From assembly GCA_949294095.1 (NCBI GenBank), contig CASFFZ010000001.1, positions 1 to 64,000 on the forward strand: 64,000 nucleotides of DNA. Reading direction: 5' to 3'. Below, piece by piece: positions 8,194 to 16,152 of the stretch. The position numbers and the translations under genes were made by a program. Below the pieces are notes generated by a model. The model was given only the letters and a program-made list of their open reading frames with translations. It ran no database searches and was not told where the DNA came from. The DNA comes from an uncultured bacterium. Lineage in GTDB: Bacteria; Elusimicrobiota; Elusimicrobia; Elusimicrobiales; Elusimicrobiaceae. Numbering within the stretch: the first letter of the stretch is position 1; every line of letters starts with the position of its first letter.

Positions 8194-9135
8194 TTACTCC
8201 TTGATCAGCGTAATTTCTTGGAAAGGCACTCCGTGGCAATCTTTCCATAAGTTTTGCGGCGGGAGCCGGCGGCCGTCTATCACCTGGGGATCCCCCAGTA
8301 TTTTTTCCAACGCCAACACCAAATCCATATAATGCCCGGCGCCCATTTCCGCAAACACCACATCATATTGGTTCAGCGCCGCCGCAATGTTTTGCAGCAT
8401 GAACCGGCTCCGTGCCAGCCCGGCAGCATTATTCAAGCGGTAAAAAGGCGTTTTAGTTACCCACTTTTCGGGATAAATGTTCATGAGGTCTTGGTAGAGG
8501 CGGATGAAATCGGTTTCAGCAAAATTTTGTTTGTAATACTTTTTAAAATAAGCATTCAGACGTTTTTCGGTAAACAGTTCGCCCCACGCGGCATGGTGAT
8601 CCCGCTTGGCATACGAAGCAATTGCTTCCTCGGGCGTAAACGGCTGACCGGTTTCCCGGGCGCGGCCATATCCATCGCGAATCATCCACAGCATTTGCCA
8701 ATCCTCGTACGAAAATCCGTTTTCTTTGGCAAATTGCCATTGTTTTTCTTGTGACAGATCGGCCCGCACCAGCGGGATTTGCCGTTTGCCGCAGAGCGCG
8801 GCGGTATAGCTGTCCTCCGCTTCCGTGCACGGGCCGCCAAACGCTTCTGCGGGCTCCCGCTCCACCAAAGCCACCTGTGGGGCATACACGTCAAACGCAT
8901 ATTGCACGGACGGCAAAGACTCCGCCCCATGCCGCGCCGCCAACAAGACTAATTTTTTATTTCCCTTCGTGTATACCGTCAGATAAGGCGGCGTCGGAAA
9001 TTTTTCATATTGTTCTTGGTAAGAAGTCCGGCATTCGGAAAGAGCGAAAAAATCCGCCGTAAACGGCTGCGCCGCCGCGTGGCTGCACAAAAAAAGACTG
9101 CAAATTCCCCAAATAAATATATGAATGTTGAACAT
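8194..9135 (-). CDS. Secreted TraB/Tiki-like protein
   Basis: A 313-aa protein with a signal peptide (about residues 1-22, ending SHAAAQ). The segment LLAARHGAESLPSV followed by YAPQVALVERE resembles the first motif of TraB/PrgY/Tiki family proteins (a GxxH segment, then Ser/Val-rich helix, then PDxVxVE). Near the end FAEMGAGHYMDL resembles their second GxGH motif. Family members include metalloprotease-like enzymes and haem-uptake ChaN-like proteins. The specific role here is unknown. It is translated just ahead of the secreted hydrolase at 6871-8193. A GGAG lies 4 nt before the chosen ATG. The assignment is suggestive. Confidence 0.5.
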   Translation of the reverse strand: MFNIHIFIWGICSLFLCSHAAAQPFTADFFALSECRTSYQEQYEKFPTPPYLTVYTKGNKKLVLLAARHGAESLPSVQYAFDVYAPQVALVEREPAEAFGGPCTEAEDSYTAALCGKRQIPLVRADLSQEKQWQFAKENGFSYEDWQMLWMIRDGYGRARETGQPFTPEEAIASYAKRDHHAAWGELFTEKRLNAYFKKYYKQNFAETDFIRLYQDLMNIYPEKWVTKTPFYRLNNAAGLARSRFMLQNIAAALNQYDVVFAEMGAGHYMDLVLALEKILGDPQVIDGRRLPPQNLWKDCHGVPFQEITLIKE

Positions 9136-9185
9136 ACTCCAAATTTAGCAATCCTGCCCCAACATGTCAACCAACGGCTCTTTTT

Positions 9186-9193
9186 GCTACACT
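9186..9193 (+). promoter_or_regulatory. Extended -10 promoter, predicted leaderless start
   Basis: The extended -10 TGCTACACT (9185-9193) ends 7 nt before the ATG at 9201, and there is no Shine-Dalgarno. Transcription would start at or next to the start codon. Confidence 0.4.
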
Positions 9194-9200
9194 ATGCATT

Positions 9201-10139
9201 ATGAAATTAAAAATCAAAAATTCTACCCTCGCGGCCGCTTCCCCGCTCTACATTTTTGTCTATATTCTCCTCGCGCTCATTGCGTTGTTTGTATTGCAGT
9301 GGCTGCTTTCCCACCTGCAGCCCGTAACTGCCGTGTGGAAGGATCTGCTGGCCTATGCACGTGAGAAAAGCCTGCTTTCTTATGCGTTTATTTACATTTT
9401 TCCGTGGTTGGTAGGGCTGTGGGTGGTGCTCTTTTTCTGCTCCCGCGCGAACCGCTGGAACAAAGCCCGCAAAACAAACCCCATTGTCTGTTTGTCTTTT
9501 GAAGAAAGAGGTGTTTTGTTGGGCCATAAAAACCCGCGGGCCGACCGTTACCTACCCTACGCCGAAACGGATTTATCCGTTTGCCTGCCGGTACTCGTTA
9601 CCTATAATAAATACGGCCAAGCATTCGCGCACCTGGCCGAGCTGGAAATAGCCTTTTCTCACACGGGTAAAACCTATTCCGTCCGCCATAAGGGCAAACT
9701 GCCGTTTGTGCAAACCTTGCTGGACGAAGGCAAAAAATTCCGCACCGCTTCCGCCACGGTTCGGCGCTTGGAAACCGATAAATTGCCCAGCCAAAGCGAA
9801 ACAAATTTCATTCATTTCTTGGAAGAACAGCTGGAAAACCACCGCCGCTACGGGCAGATGCTTCCGGAATATCCGGCCCCGCGGGCCGCTTGGCTGGTGT
9901 TGGGGCTGATGTGCCTAGCCGTGATAGAATGGGGGGTAGGAATGGTGTTGTCCGTTTTTCTCAAAACAAACGCAAGCCCGGTACTACTGGCGCTCCTGTG
10001 TATATTTGCGGCGGGGCCGCTGGTTTGGGCGGTGTGGAATATCCAAAGATACCGCGCGTTCCGCGCGGCAAGCCAAAAACTGCAAACGCTAAAAAAAGCC
10101 TCTTCCGCGGCAGAAGGCGCCACCGCAACGCGCTTTTAA
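9201..10139 (+). CDS. Membrane protein of unknown function
   Basis: The 312-aa protein has two N-terminal membrane helices (about 15-37 and 60-82), a ~130-residue soluble middle domain rich in charged residues, and two C-terminal helices (about 231-252 and 260-280), followed by a Lys/Ala-rich tail. No known enzyme motif is visible and I cannot name the family. It stands alone between a divergent operon and a small intergenic region. It lacks a Shine-Dalgarno sequence and seems to be read from a leaderless transcript. A G/C-rich inverted repeat without a T run (10143-10150 with 10163-10170) follows the stop codon. Confidence 0.7.
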   Translation: MKLKIKNSTLAAASPLYIFVYILLALIALFVLQWLLSHLQPVTAVWKDLLAYAREKSLLSYAFIYIFPWLVGLWVVLFFCSRANRWNKARKTNPIVCLSFEERGVLLGHKNPRADRYLPYAETDLSVCLPVLVTYNKYGQAFAHLAELEIAFSHTGKTYSVRHKGKLPFVQTLLDEGKKFRTASATVRRLETDKLPSQSETNFIHFLEEQLENHRRYGQMLPEYPAPRAAWLVLGLMCLAVIEWGVGMVLSVFLKTNASPVLLALLCIFAAGPLVWAVWNIQRYRAFRAASQKLQTLKKASSAAEGATATRF

Positions 10140-10188
10140 TGGCCGCCGCCTCTAAGGGCGCAGGCGGCGGAGCGGGCAAAATTTACGC

Positions 10189-10217
10189 TTGTATTTTAAG
10201 TCCAATTCTTACATAAT
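10189..10217 (+). promoter_or_regulatory. Promoter upstream of a small ORF
   Basis: TTGTAT (10189-10194) and CATAAT (10212-10217) are spaced by 17 bp in the otherwise non-coding gap before moxR. It would transcribe the 36-codon ORF at 10245. Confidence 0.4.
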
Positions 10218-10244
10218 ATATAAAGTTATTTTACGCGGGGTTTT

Positions 10245-10355
10245 ATGACTTCTGACCTTTACAAAAACATCCTGCCCGCCGCCAAGGGCGAAACCGTCTG
10301 GCAGGGCAAATGCTATCTGGCCCGTCGGCTGGCGGCGTTTTTCGGCCGCAAGTAG
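10245..10355 (+). CDS. Possible 36-aa small protein
   Basis: ATG at 10245 opens a 36-codon frame (MTSDLYKNILPAAKGE..., ending AAFFGRK) with GCGGGG 5-10 nt upstream as a possible ribosome-binding site and a plausible promoter at 10189-10217. The peptide is basic and ends in a short amphipathic Leu/Ala/Phe stretch. A terminator at 10412-10444 separates it from moxR, so the transcript may be monocistronic. No homologue is recognised. It could be a leader peptide, a small membrane-associated protein or chance. The rest of the 10140-10506 gap shows only the hairpins noted. Confidence 0.35.
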   Translation: MTSDLYKNILPAAKGETVWQGKCYLARRLAAFFGRK

Positions 10356-10411
10356 CCTCCGGCAGCCGGGCGGCCTGTTCTACTGCATCCGGATTATAAC
10401 CCTTTTTAATC

Positions 10412-10444
10412 GCACCCGGGGCTTTCCTGCGGGTGCATTTTTTT
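10412..10444 (+). terminator. Rho-independent terminator before moxR
   Basis: GCACCCG (10412-10418) pairs with the arm ending GGGTGC at 10436, followed by ATTTTTTT. It would end the transcript of the small ORF. The T run merges into TATAAT (10443-10449), which may serve as the moxR -10. Confidence 0.65.
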
Positions 10445-10506
10445 ATAATATAGGAAAAGAAACACCGCCGTTTGGCGCCGCCGCAGCAGGCGGCAGGAGG
10501 GGGATT

Positions 10507-11490
10507 ATGGATATCACGACACTTAACAAACAAGTCCAGCAGGAAAGCATTTTTTTGCAAGATTTAAAAAGAGAAGTAGGCAAAGTAATTGTGGGGCAGG
10601 AAGCCCTGTTGGAGAAAATGCTGGTGGCCTTGCTGGCGGACGGACATATTTTAATTGAAGGCGTGCCGGGCCTGGCAAAGACCTTGGCGGTCAAAACGCT
10701 GGCCCAAGCCATTCACGCCCAATTTCAGCGCATCCAGTTCACGCCCGATCTGCTCCCCGCCGATATTACCGGTACGCTTATTTTTAATCCCAAGGACGGT
10801 TTATTTTACCCCAAACGCGGCCCGGTGTTTTCCAACTTTGTTCTGGCCGACGAAATCAACCGTTCCCCGGCCAAAGTACAAAGCGCCCTGTTGGAAGCCA
10901 TGCAGGAACGCCAGGTAACCATTGGCGAGCAAACCTACAAACTGCCTTCCCCCTTTATGGTCATGGCCACGCAAAACCCGGTGGAACAGGAAGGAACGTA
11001 TCCGCTGCCGGAAGCGCAGGTAGACCGTTTTATGCTCAAGGTGCTGGTAACCTATCCGACCAAAGAAGAAGAAAAAATGATTTTGGAACGCATGGCCTCG
11101 CACCAAACCATTGAAGTAAACACCAACGTAACGCCGGAAATGATTTTGAAAGCCCGCGCGGTAACGGACAGCATTTACGTGGACGATAAAATCAAAAATT
11201 ATATTGTGGAGCTTGTCTTCGCCACGCGCGACCCCAAGGCCGCCGGCTTGGAAAAACTGGCCTCTTTTATCGCCTACGGCGCCAGCCCGCGTGCCACCAT
11301 TTTCCTTACGCAGGCCGCCAAAGCCTACGCTTTCTTAAACGGCCGCGGCTACGTAACGCCGGAAGACATCAAAGCCGTCGGCTTAGACGTGCTGCGCCAC
11401 CGCGTGCTTTTGTCTTACGAAGCCGAGGCGGAAAACATTTCTTCCGACCAAATCGTCAAACAAATTTTTGACGCCGTGGACGTACCGTAG
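10507..11490 (+). CDS. MoxR-family AAA+ ATPase
   Basis: A 327-aa MoxR ATPase, a chaperone-like AAA+ protein that typically works with VWA-domain partners, which are encoded downstream here. Walker A is EGVPGLAKT (about residues 54-62). Walker B with its following helix reads LADEINRSPAK (about 115-125), and sensor-1 is MATQNPVEQEG. The small helical lid follows. AGGAGGGGG just before the ATG is a very strong ribosome-binding site. It is the first gene of an eight-gene run: moxR, DUF58, an extra membrane-anchored protein, then batA, batB, batC, batD and batE. The order matches aerotolerance operons of Bacteroides, Leptospira and others. Confidence 0.95.
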   Translation: MDITTLNKQVQQESIFLQDLKREVGKVIVGQEALLEKMLVALLADGHILIEGVPGLAKTLAVKTLAQAIHAQFQRIQFTPDLLPADITGTLIFNPKDGLFYPKRGPVFSNFVLADEINRSPAKVQSALLEAMQERQVTIGEQTYKLPSPFMVMATQNPVEQEGTYPLPEAQVDRFMLKVLVTYPTKEEEKMILERMASHQTIEVNTNVTPEMILKARAVTDSIYVDDKIKNYIVELVFATRDPKAAGLEKLASFIAYGASPRATIFLTQAAKAYAFLNGRGYVTPEDIKAVGLDVLRHRVLLSYEAEAENISSDQIVKQIFDAVDVP

Positions 11491-11509
11491 TCCGCCCAAG
11501 GGGGTAGCC

Positions 11510-12400
11510 GTGGATACTGCGGAAATTTTAAAAAAAGTACGCCAAATTGAAATCCAGACGAACAAATTGGTGTCGGAAACGTTCGCCGGGGAGTATTTAA
11601 GCGCGTTTAAAGGGCAGGGCATTGAATTTGCCGAAGTGCGCGAATACACGCCGGGGGACGACGTCCGCTCCATTGACTGGAACGTTACCGCACGCACCGG
11701 CGTACCTTATATTAAAAAGTATAACGAAGAGCGCGAGCTGACGCTGATGATTGCGTGTGACGTGTCCGGCTCCCAAAAATTCGGCTCTTCCGGCAAACTC
11801 AAGCTGGAAATCGCCGCCGAACTAGCCGCGCTGTTTGCCTTTTCCGCCATTCAAAACAGCGATAAAGTAGGCCTCATGCTGTTTTCGGACAAAGTGGAAC
11901 TGTTTGTTCCCCCCCGCAAAGGCAAAAAACACGTGCTGCGCCTCATCCGCGAGTTGGTGGCTTTTGAACCGCAGGACACCGGCACCGACATCGGCCTTTG
12001 TTTGGAAACGCTGTCCAAAGTCATCAAACGCCAGGGGATTTTGATTTTGATCTCGGACTTTTTGGCGCCGGTATCGTCGTTTTCCAAACCGTTCAAACTG
12101 GCGGCGCGCAAGTTTGATTTGATTCCCGTCATTGTACACGATAAGCTGGAAACCCGCCTGCCGCCCTTAAGCGCCTGTGTGGAAGTAACCGACCCGGAAA
12201 CGGGGGAAGAGGATTTTTTGTGTCTGTCCTCCGGCGAGATCAATACCGCACTGGACGACTACGCCCGCACCCAACATTTAAATTTGCAGGCTTTGTTTAA
12301 TCCGTATAAAATTGAACCCATCCGCGTAGATACGGCCCTGCCGCCGGCGGATCCGGTCATTGCGTTTTTTAAACAACGCGCCAAAAAAATCAGGAGATAG
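11510..12400 (+). CDS. DUF58 protein of the MoxR/Bat operon
   Basis: I chose GTG at 11510, preceded by AAGGGGGTAG, rather than an earlier in-frame start that would overlap moxR without a good ribosome-binding site. This gives 296 aa. DUF58 proteins have a degenerate VWA-like fold and almost always sit next to MoxR. The family signature is clear: KGQGIEFAEVREYTPGDDVRSIDW, here split around residues 32-55, then ACDVSGSQKFG, a modified metal-site motif. Likely a cytoplasmic scaffold acting with MoxR on the membrane-bound Bat proteins. It ends one base before the next GTG start, and its last codons contain that gene's AGGAG. Confidence 0.9.
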   Translation: MDTAEILKKVRQIEIQTNKLVSETFAGEYLSAFKGQGIEFAEVREYTPGDDVRSIDWNVTARTGVPYIKKYNEERELTLMIACDVSGSQKFGSSGKLKLEIAAELAALFAFSAIQNSDKVGLMLFSDKVELFVPPRKGKKHVLRLIRELVAFEPQDTGTDIGLCLETLSKVIKRQGILILISDFLAPVSSFSKPFKLAARKFDLIPVIVHDKLETRLPPLSACVEVTDPETGEEDFLCLSSGEINTALDDYARTQHLNLQALFNPYKIEPIRVDTALPPADPVIAFFKQRAKKIRR

Positions 12401-12401
12401 C

Positions 12402-13310
12402 GTGAAAAAAACCGTCTTGTTTTTACTTATTTTCTTATTGGCGCCGCTTGCCCGGGCGCAGCAAATCAGCGTAGTGGAAGCCCGCGCCGCCGAGTCGGTG
12501 CCGTTTGCCCAGCCGTTTGCCCTGCAGTTTGTGCTTTCACACACGCCGGGATATCAGGTAACCGTGCAGGAGGAGTCGCTCTCCCCCCAGTTTGAAATTA
12601 CCCAAGTTTCTTCGGCCGATAATTCCCCCGGCACGGTAACGTATGATTTTACGGCCCTTCCGTTCGCCTTGGGCAAAACCACCTTTACCGTTACGTTTGA
12701 ACTGTCGCAAGACGGCAAACCGTTGGCGCAAGCCCAAAAGGAAGTGTTTATTGACGTTCCCCGCGCCCAAACATTCGACGACCCCAACCTGCGGGAAATC
12801 CGCCCGCCGCACATTCCTTCGGGATGGCTGACGTGGCTGGTGGCCCTGCTGTTGCTGGGCGCGCTGGTATACGTGTGGCGCTATTGGTACAAAAAACTGC
12901 ACGCCCGCCCGCACGCCGTACTGCAAGCGCAGGACAACCGCCCCGGCAACGTAATTGCACTCTCTAAGATAGACGCACTGCTGGACAGCGGCCTGTGGGA
13001 AAACCAGCAGTACAAATTGTTCTACATCACCCTTTCCGATATTCTGCGCGAATACCTGTGGAGGCAGTTTCATATAGACGCCTCCGCCGACACGACGGCA
13101 GAACTCTTGCGCCGGGTCAAAAATATGCCCCAAATGGCGCCGCTTATGCACCAACTGCGGGACTTTTTAACCTCCGGCGACTTGGTAAAATTCGCAAAAG
13201 CCGTCCCCAGCCTGCAACTGCGGGACAAAGACATACGGCTGCTGCGGGAGATTATTGTGGAAACCGCCCCGAAAGAACTGGCCCCCGGGGCTCCGAAGGA
13301 GGGCGCATGA
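12402..13310 (+). CDS. Membrane-anchored BatD-like protein of the Bat operon
   Basis: GTG at 12402 follows AGGAGATAGC and begins a signal peptide (VKKTVLFLLIFLLAPLARAQ). The 302-aa protein then has a periplasmic beta-sandwich of about 130 residues (resembling the repeated domains of BatD), one membrane helix (about 143-164, GWLTWLVALLLLGALVYVW) and a ~120-residue cytoplasmic helical region. The stop overlaps the batA start. A separate short BatD-like protein ahead of batA occurs in Bat operons of several phyla. The exact function is unknown. Translation from an earlier in-frame codon is possible but would lack the signal peptide at the N terminus. Confidence 0.7.
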   Translation: MKKTVLFLLIFLLAPLARAQQISVVEARAAESVPFAQPFALQFVLSHTPGYQVTVQEESLSPQFEITQVSSADNSPGTVTYDFTALPFALGKTTFTVTFELSQDGKPLAQAQKEVFIDVPRAQTFDDPNLREIRPPHIPSGWLTWLVALLLLGALVYVWRYWYKKLHARPHAVLQAQDNRPGNVIALSKIDALLDSGLWENQQYKLFYITLSDILREYLWRQFHIDASADTTAELLRRVKNMPQMAPLMHQLRDFLTSGDLVKFAKAVPSLQLRDKDIRLLREIIVETAPKELAPGAPKEGA

Positions 13311-14434
13311 TGGCTTTTTTTCTGGCCAGCGTACTGTTTTTATTGCTGGCGCTGGCAGGCAATTTGTTTATCAAACGGGCGCCTAAAGCAAGGGCGGTGG
13401 TGTTGGCGGCGGCCGCCGCGCTGATGTTGGTGAGCTTAGCCGGTTTGCTGTTTATGCGCTGGGCGGGCGGACATGCGGAATTTCTGCGCCCGTGGGCGTT
13501 TCTCTTTTTACTGGTGCCGTTTGCGGTGCTGATGGCGCAGACGGTTTTCCGCGGCGCGTTTACCCGCCGCATCGCCTACCCGATGACGCACCTGAAAGTA
13601 GAGCAAGCGTCGCTTCGCGTATTGTTTACCAAATGGCTGCCGCTGGGGCTGTACACGCTTTCTTTGCTGTTGATGACCGTGGCCCTTGCCCGGCCGGTGC
13701 GGGTGGACAGAACCGTCCTGCCGCCGACGGAAGGGATTGACATTATTTTATTGATGGACGTTTCGGCCTCCATGCAAAAACAGGATTTTTATCCCAACCG
13801 TTTCATTGCCGCCCAGCAAACGGCTTCCCGCTTTATTTCCAAACGCTTTAACGACCGCATCGGGCTGGTGGCTTTTGCCAAAGAAGCCATGCTTCAAGCC
13901 CCCTTAACCCTAGACCACGAAGCCCTGCAGGAATATCTTTCCACCTTATACCTGGGCATTGTAGACCCGAACTATACCGCCATCGGAGATGCCTTGGGCG
14001 TGGCGGCCAATCACCTAAAAGACAGCAAAGCCAAAAGCAAGGTAATTATTTTGCTGACGGACGGCGACTCCAACGCCGGCACCATTGCCCCGCAAATGGC
14101 CGCCCAAGCGGCGGCGGCGTACGGCATACGCGTCTATACCATCGGCACCGCCAGCGCACCGGGGGAAAGCCTCTATTCCAGCGCGGAGGACGAAATCAAC
14201 GAAGGGCTGATGATGGAAATCGCCAACACCACGGGCGGCAAATTCTACCGCGCCAAAAACGAGGCGGAACTGACCCAAATTTACGACACGATTAACGAAC
14301 TGGAAAAAACGGAATTCGCCCCCAGCTCCACCATTAACCGCAGCGACGTTTACCAGCCGTTCTTGCTCTTGGCGCTGGCGTGCGTGTTTGCCGCTTTTAT
14401 TTTAGAAAAATTGTTTTTTATCAAGGTGCCTTAA
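13307..14434 (+). CDS. batA: VWA-domain membrane protein BatA
   Basis: ATG at 13307 overlaps the previous stop (ATGA) and follows GGAGGGCGC. The 375-aa product has two N-terminal membrane helices, a third near residue 105-125, a VWA domain and a C-terminal membrane helix (LLLALACVFAAFILEKL). The metal-ion-dependent adhesion site is intact: DVSAS, a Thr in NYTAIGDAL, and LLTDGDSNAG. BatA proteins are inner-membrane parts of the aerotolerance complex and may bind partner proteins through the VWA face. Paired with BatB immediately downstream (1 nt apart). Confidence 0.9.
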   Translation: MMAFFLASVLFLLLALAGNLFIKRAPKARAVVLAAAAALMLVSLAGLLFMRWAGGHAEFLRPWAFLFLLVPFAVLMAQTVFRGAFTRRIAYPMTHLKVEQASLRVLFTKWLPLGLYTLSLLLMTVALARPVRVDRTVLPPTEGIDIILLMDVSASMQKQDFYPNRFIAAQQTASRFISKRFNDRIGLVAFAKEAMLQAPLTLDHEALQEYLSTLYLGIVDPNYTAIGDALGVAANHLKDSKAKSKVIILLTDGDSNAGTIAPQMAAQAAAAYGIRVYTIGTASAPGESLYSSAEDEINEGLMMEIANTTGGKFYRAKNEAELTQIYDTINELEKTEFAPSSTINRSDVYQPFLLLALACVFAAFILEKLFFIKVP

Positions 14435-14435
14435 T

Positions 14436-15479
14436 ATGGAATTATTTGCAAAACCGATTTTTTTACTGTATTTGATTCCTGCCCTGCTGGCGGCCGGGCT
14501 GGCGGCTTGGCTGGGGCTTAAACTTAAAAACCGCCTGATCCACGCCTTGTTCGGCCCGCAGGCGTATGCCAAATTAACCGCCGGGCTGCGCCCGGCAACG
14601 CGCTGGCGCGGGGTGTTGTTGTTTCTGGCGTTGTTTTTCTTGTTTGTGGCGCTGGCCGGCCCCCAGTGGGGAACGGAAGTGATAGAAGCGCAGGGCACTT
14701 TTGCCCAGGCGGTCATCGCGGTGGACGTTTCGGCCTCCATGCGGGCGCAGGACTTAAAGCCCGACCGGCTGGACAACGCCAAAAATATGCTTCGCATGCT
14801 GGTAAGCAATTTGAAAGACGAACGCATCGGCGTTTTGGCGTTTACCTCCCAAGCCTACATCCAATGCCCCATCACCACGGACGCCGACGCCCTGACCTAT
14901 TTCATCAGCTCTCTGCAGCCGGACATGCTGCCCGTGCCGGGCACGTCTTTAGCCGCGCCGGTACAGCTGGCGGCGCGGATGCTTTCCAAATATCCGGGCC
15001 AAAAAGCGCTTATTTTATTAACCGACGGGGAAGACCACTCCCCCGATGAACTGAAAGCCGCTCAGGAAACCGCCTTAAAAAACGGCATCCGCATTATTGC
15101 CATCGGCATCGGTACCAAAGAGGGCACCCTCATTCCCAGCCGCACCGATTCCTCCGGCCGCGTGTTGGAATACAAAAAAGACAAAGAAGGCAAAACCGTG
15201 GTTTCCAAACTGGACGAAAATACCTTGCTGGAATTAGCCAAGGCAACGGGCGGGGTCTATATCCCTTACACAACGCCCGCTCAAGTGGCCGCCAAGGTGG
15301 AGGCTGCCGTTAAGGGGCTGGATCGTTCCGTTTCGCGCACGGCGGCCCGGGCCGCGTACAAAAACCGCTATGCCTTCCCGCTGATTGCCGCCATGCTGTG
15401 CTTGGCCGGCTATCTGCTTTGGCCCCGCGGGCGCAAACCGGCGGAACCCAAAGAAGAAAAAGAGTCTCAAAAAAGGTAA
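14436..15479 (+). CDS. batB: VWA-domain membrane protein BatB
   Basis: The 347-aa paralogue of BatA has two N-terminal membrane helices (about 7-27 and 55-75), a VWA domain with the complete site (AVDVSASM, GTSLAAPV, LLTDGEDHS) and a C-terminal helix (FPLIAAMLCLAGYLLWP) followed by a charged tail. It begins two bases after the batA stop and is followed three bases later by batC, so the genes are co-translated. Presumed partner of BatA in an inner-membrane complex linked to oxidative-stress tolerance in anaerobes. Function comes from the family, not from this sequence. Confidence 0.9.
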   Translation: MELFAKPIFLLYLIPALLAAGLAAWLGLKLKNRLIHALFGPQAYAKLTAGLRPATRWRGVLLFLALFFLFVALAGPQWGTEVIEAQGTFAQAVIAVDVSASMRAQDLKPDRLDNAKNMLRMLVSNLKDERIGVLAFTSQAYIQCPITTDADALTYFISSLQPDMLPVPGTSLAAPVQLAARMLSKYPGQKALILLTDGEDHSPDELKAAQETALKNGIRIIAIGIGTKEGTLIPSRTDSSGRVLEYKKDKEGKTVVSKLDENTLLELAKATGGVYIPYTTPAQVAAKVEAAVKGLDRSVSRTAARAAYKNRYAFPLIAAMLCLAGYLLWPRGRKPAEPKEEKESQKR

Positions 15480-15482
15480 AAT

Positions 15483-16148
15483 ATGTATATGAAGAAATTT
15501 GCCTGTCTTATCCTGCTATTGGCCGTTAACTCCGCCTACGCCGGCGTGCGGGCCGATTTGCGCCAGGGAGGCAAATTGTATGAGAATAAAAAATACGGCC
15601 AGGCGCTTTCCAAATACAATGAAATCCTGCAGGAAAACCCCAAAAATGAAGACGCCTCCTTCGGGGCCGGTGCGGCCGCCTATTATTTGAAAGATTACCA
15701 AGCCGCCGAAAAATCGTTTGAGCAAACCGTCCAACAACAAGGCGAGCGGGAACAAGACGCCCTCTTTAACCTGGGCAACGCCTACTACCGGGCCGGCAAT
15801 GTAAAAGAAGCCGAAAAGGCATACCGCCAGGCCATCGTCAAAAATCCGAAAGACAAAGAAGCCGTTCACAATTTGCAGCTTTTGCTCCAACAACAGCAAA
15901 ATCAACAAAATCAAAACAACCAAAACCAACAAAACCAGGATCCCGACTCCTCCAATCAAAACCAGCAAAACCAAGCCAGCCAGGGCGCCTCTGAAGACCA
16001 GCAGGATCAGCCCTCTCCGGCCGATTTGCAGGATCAAATGGATAAGGCCGATGCAGACCGCGTGATGCAAATGGCCCGGGAAAACGAATACAAAAAACCC
16101 ACCCAGCCGGGCGCGGCGCAGGGAAGCAACGTGGAAAAAGATTGGTAA
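15483..16148 (+). CDS. batC: TPR protein BatC with Gln/Asn-rich tail
   Basis: 221 aa with a signal peptide (about 1-20, ending NSAYA) and three TPR units (about 24-125: GGKLYENKKYGQALSKYNE and onwards). A very Gln/Asn-rich low-complexity stretch spans about 138-180, and the C terminus is charged. The TPR part would bind a partner in the periplasm. The Q/N tract is a flexible linker of the kind also seen in other BatC proteins. AAAGG lies 6 nt before the chosen ATG. A second ATG two codons later would also work. Located between batB and batD. Confidence 0.85.
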   Translation: MYMKKFACLILLLAVNSAYAGVRADLRQGGKLYENKKYGQALSKYNEILQENPKNEDASFGAGAAAYYLKDYQAAEKSFEQTVQQQGEREQDALFNLGNAYYRAGNVKEAEKAYRQAIVKNPKDKEAVHNLQLLLQQQQNQQNQNNQNQQNQDPDSSNQNQQNQASQGASEDQQDQPSPADLQDQMDKADADRVMQMARENEYKKPTQPGAAQGSNVEKDW

Positions 16149-16152
16149 GGAT

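Noticed and set aside
10142-10170. CCGCCGCC/GGCGGCGG inverted repeat as terminator
   Set aside because: No T run follows on either strand, so intrinsic termination is unlikely.
15880-15990. CAA/AAC-rich stretch considered as a DNA repeat
   Set aside because: It encodes the Gln/Asn-rich linker of BatC and the units are irregular, so protein low complexity explains it.
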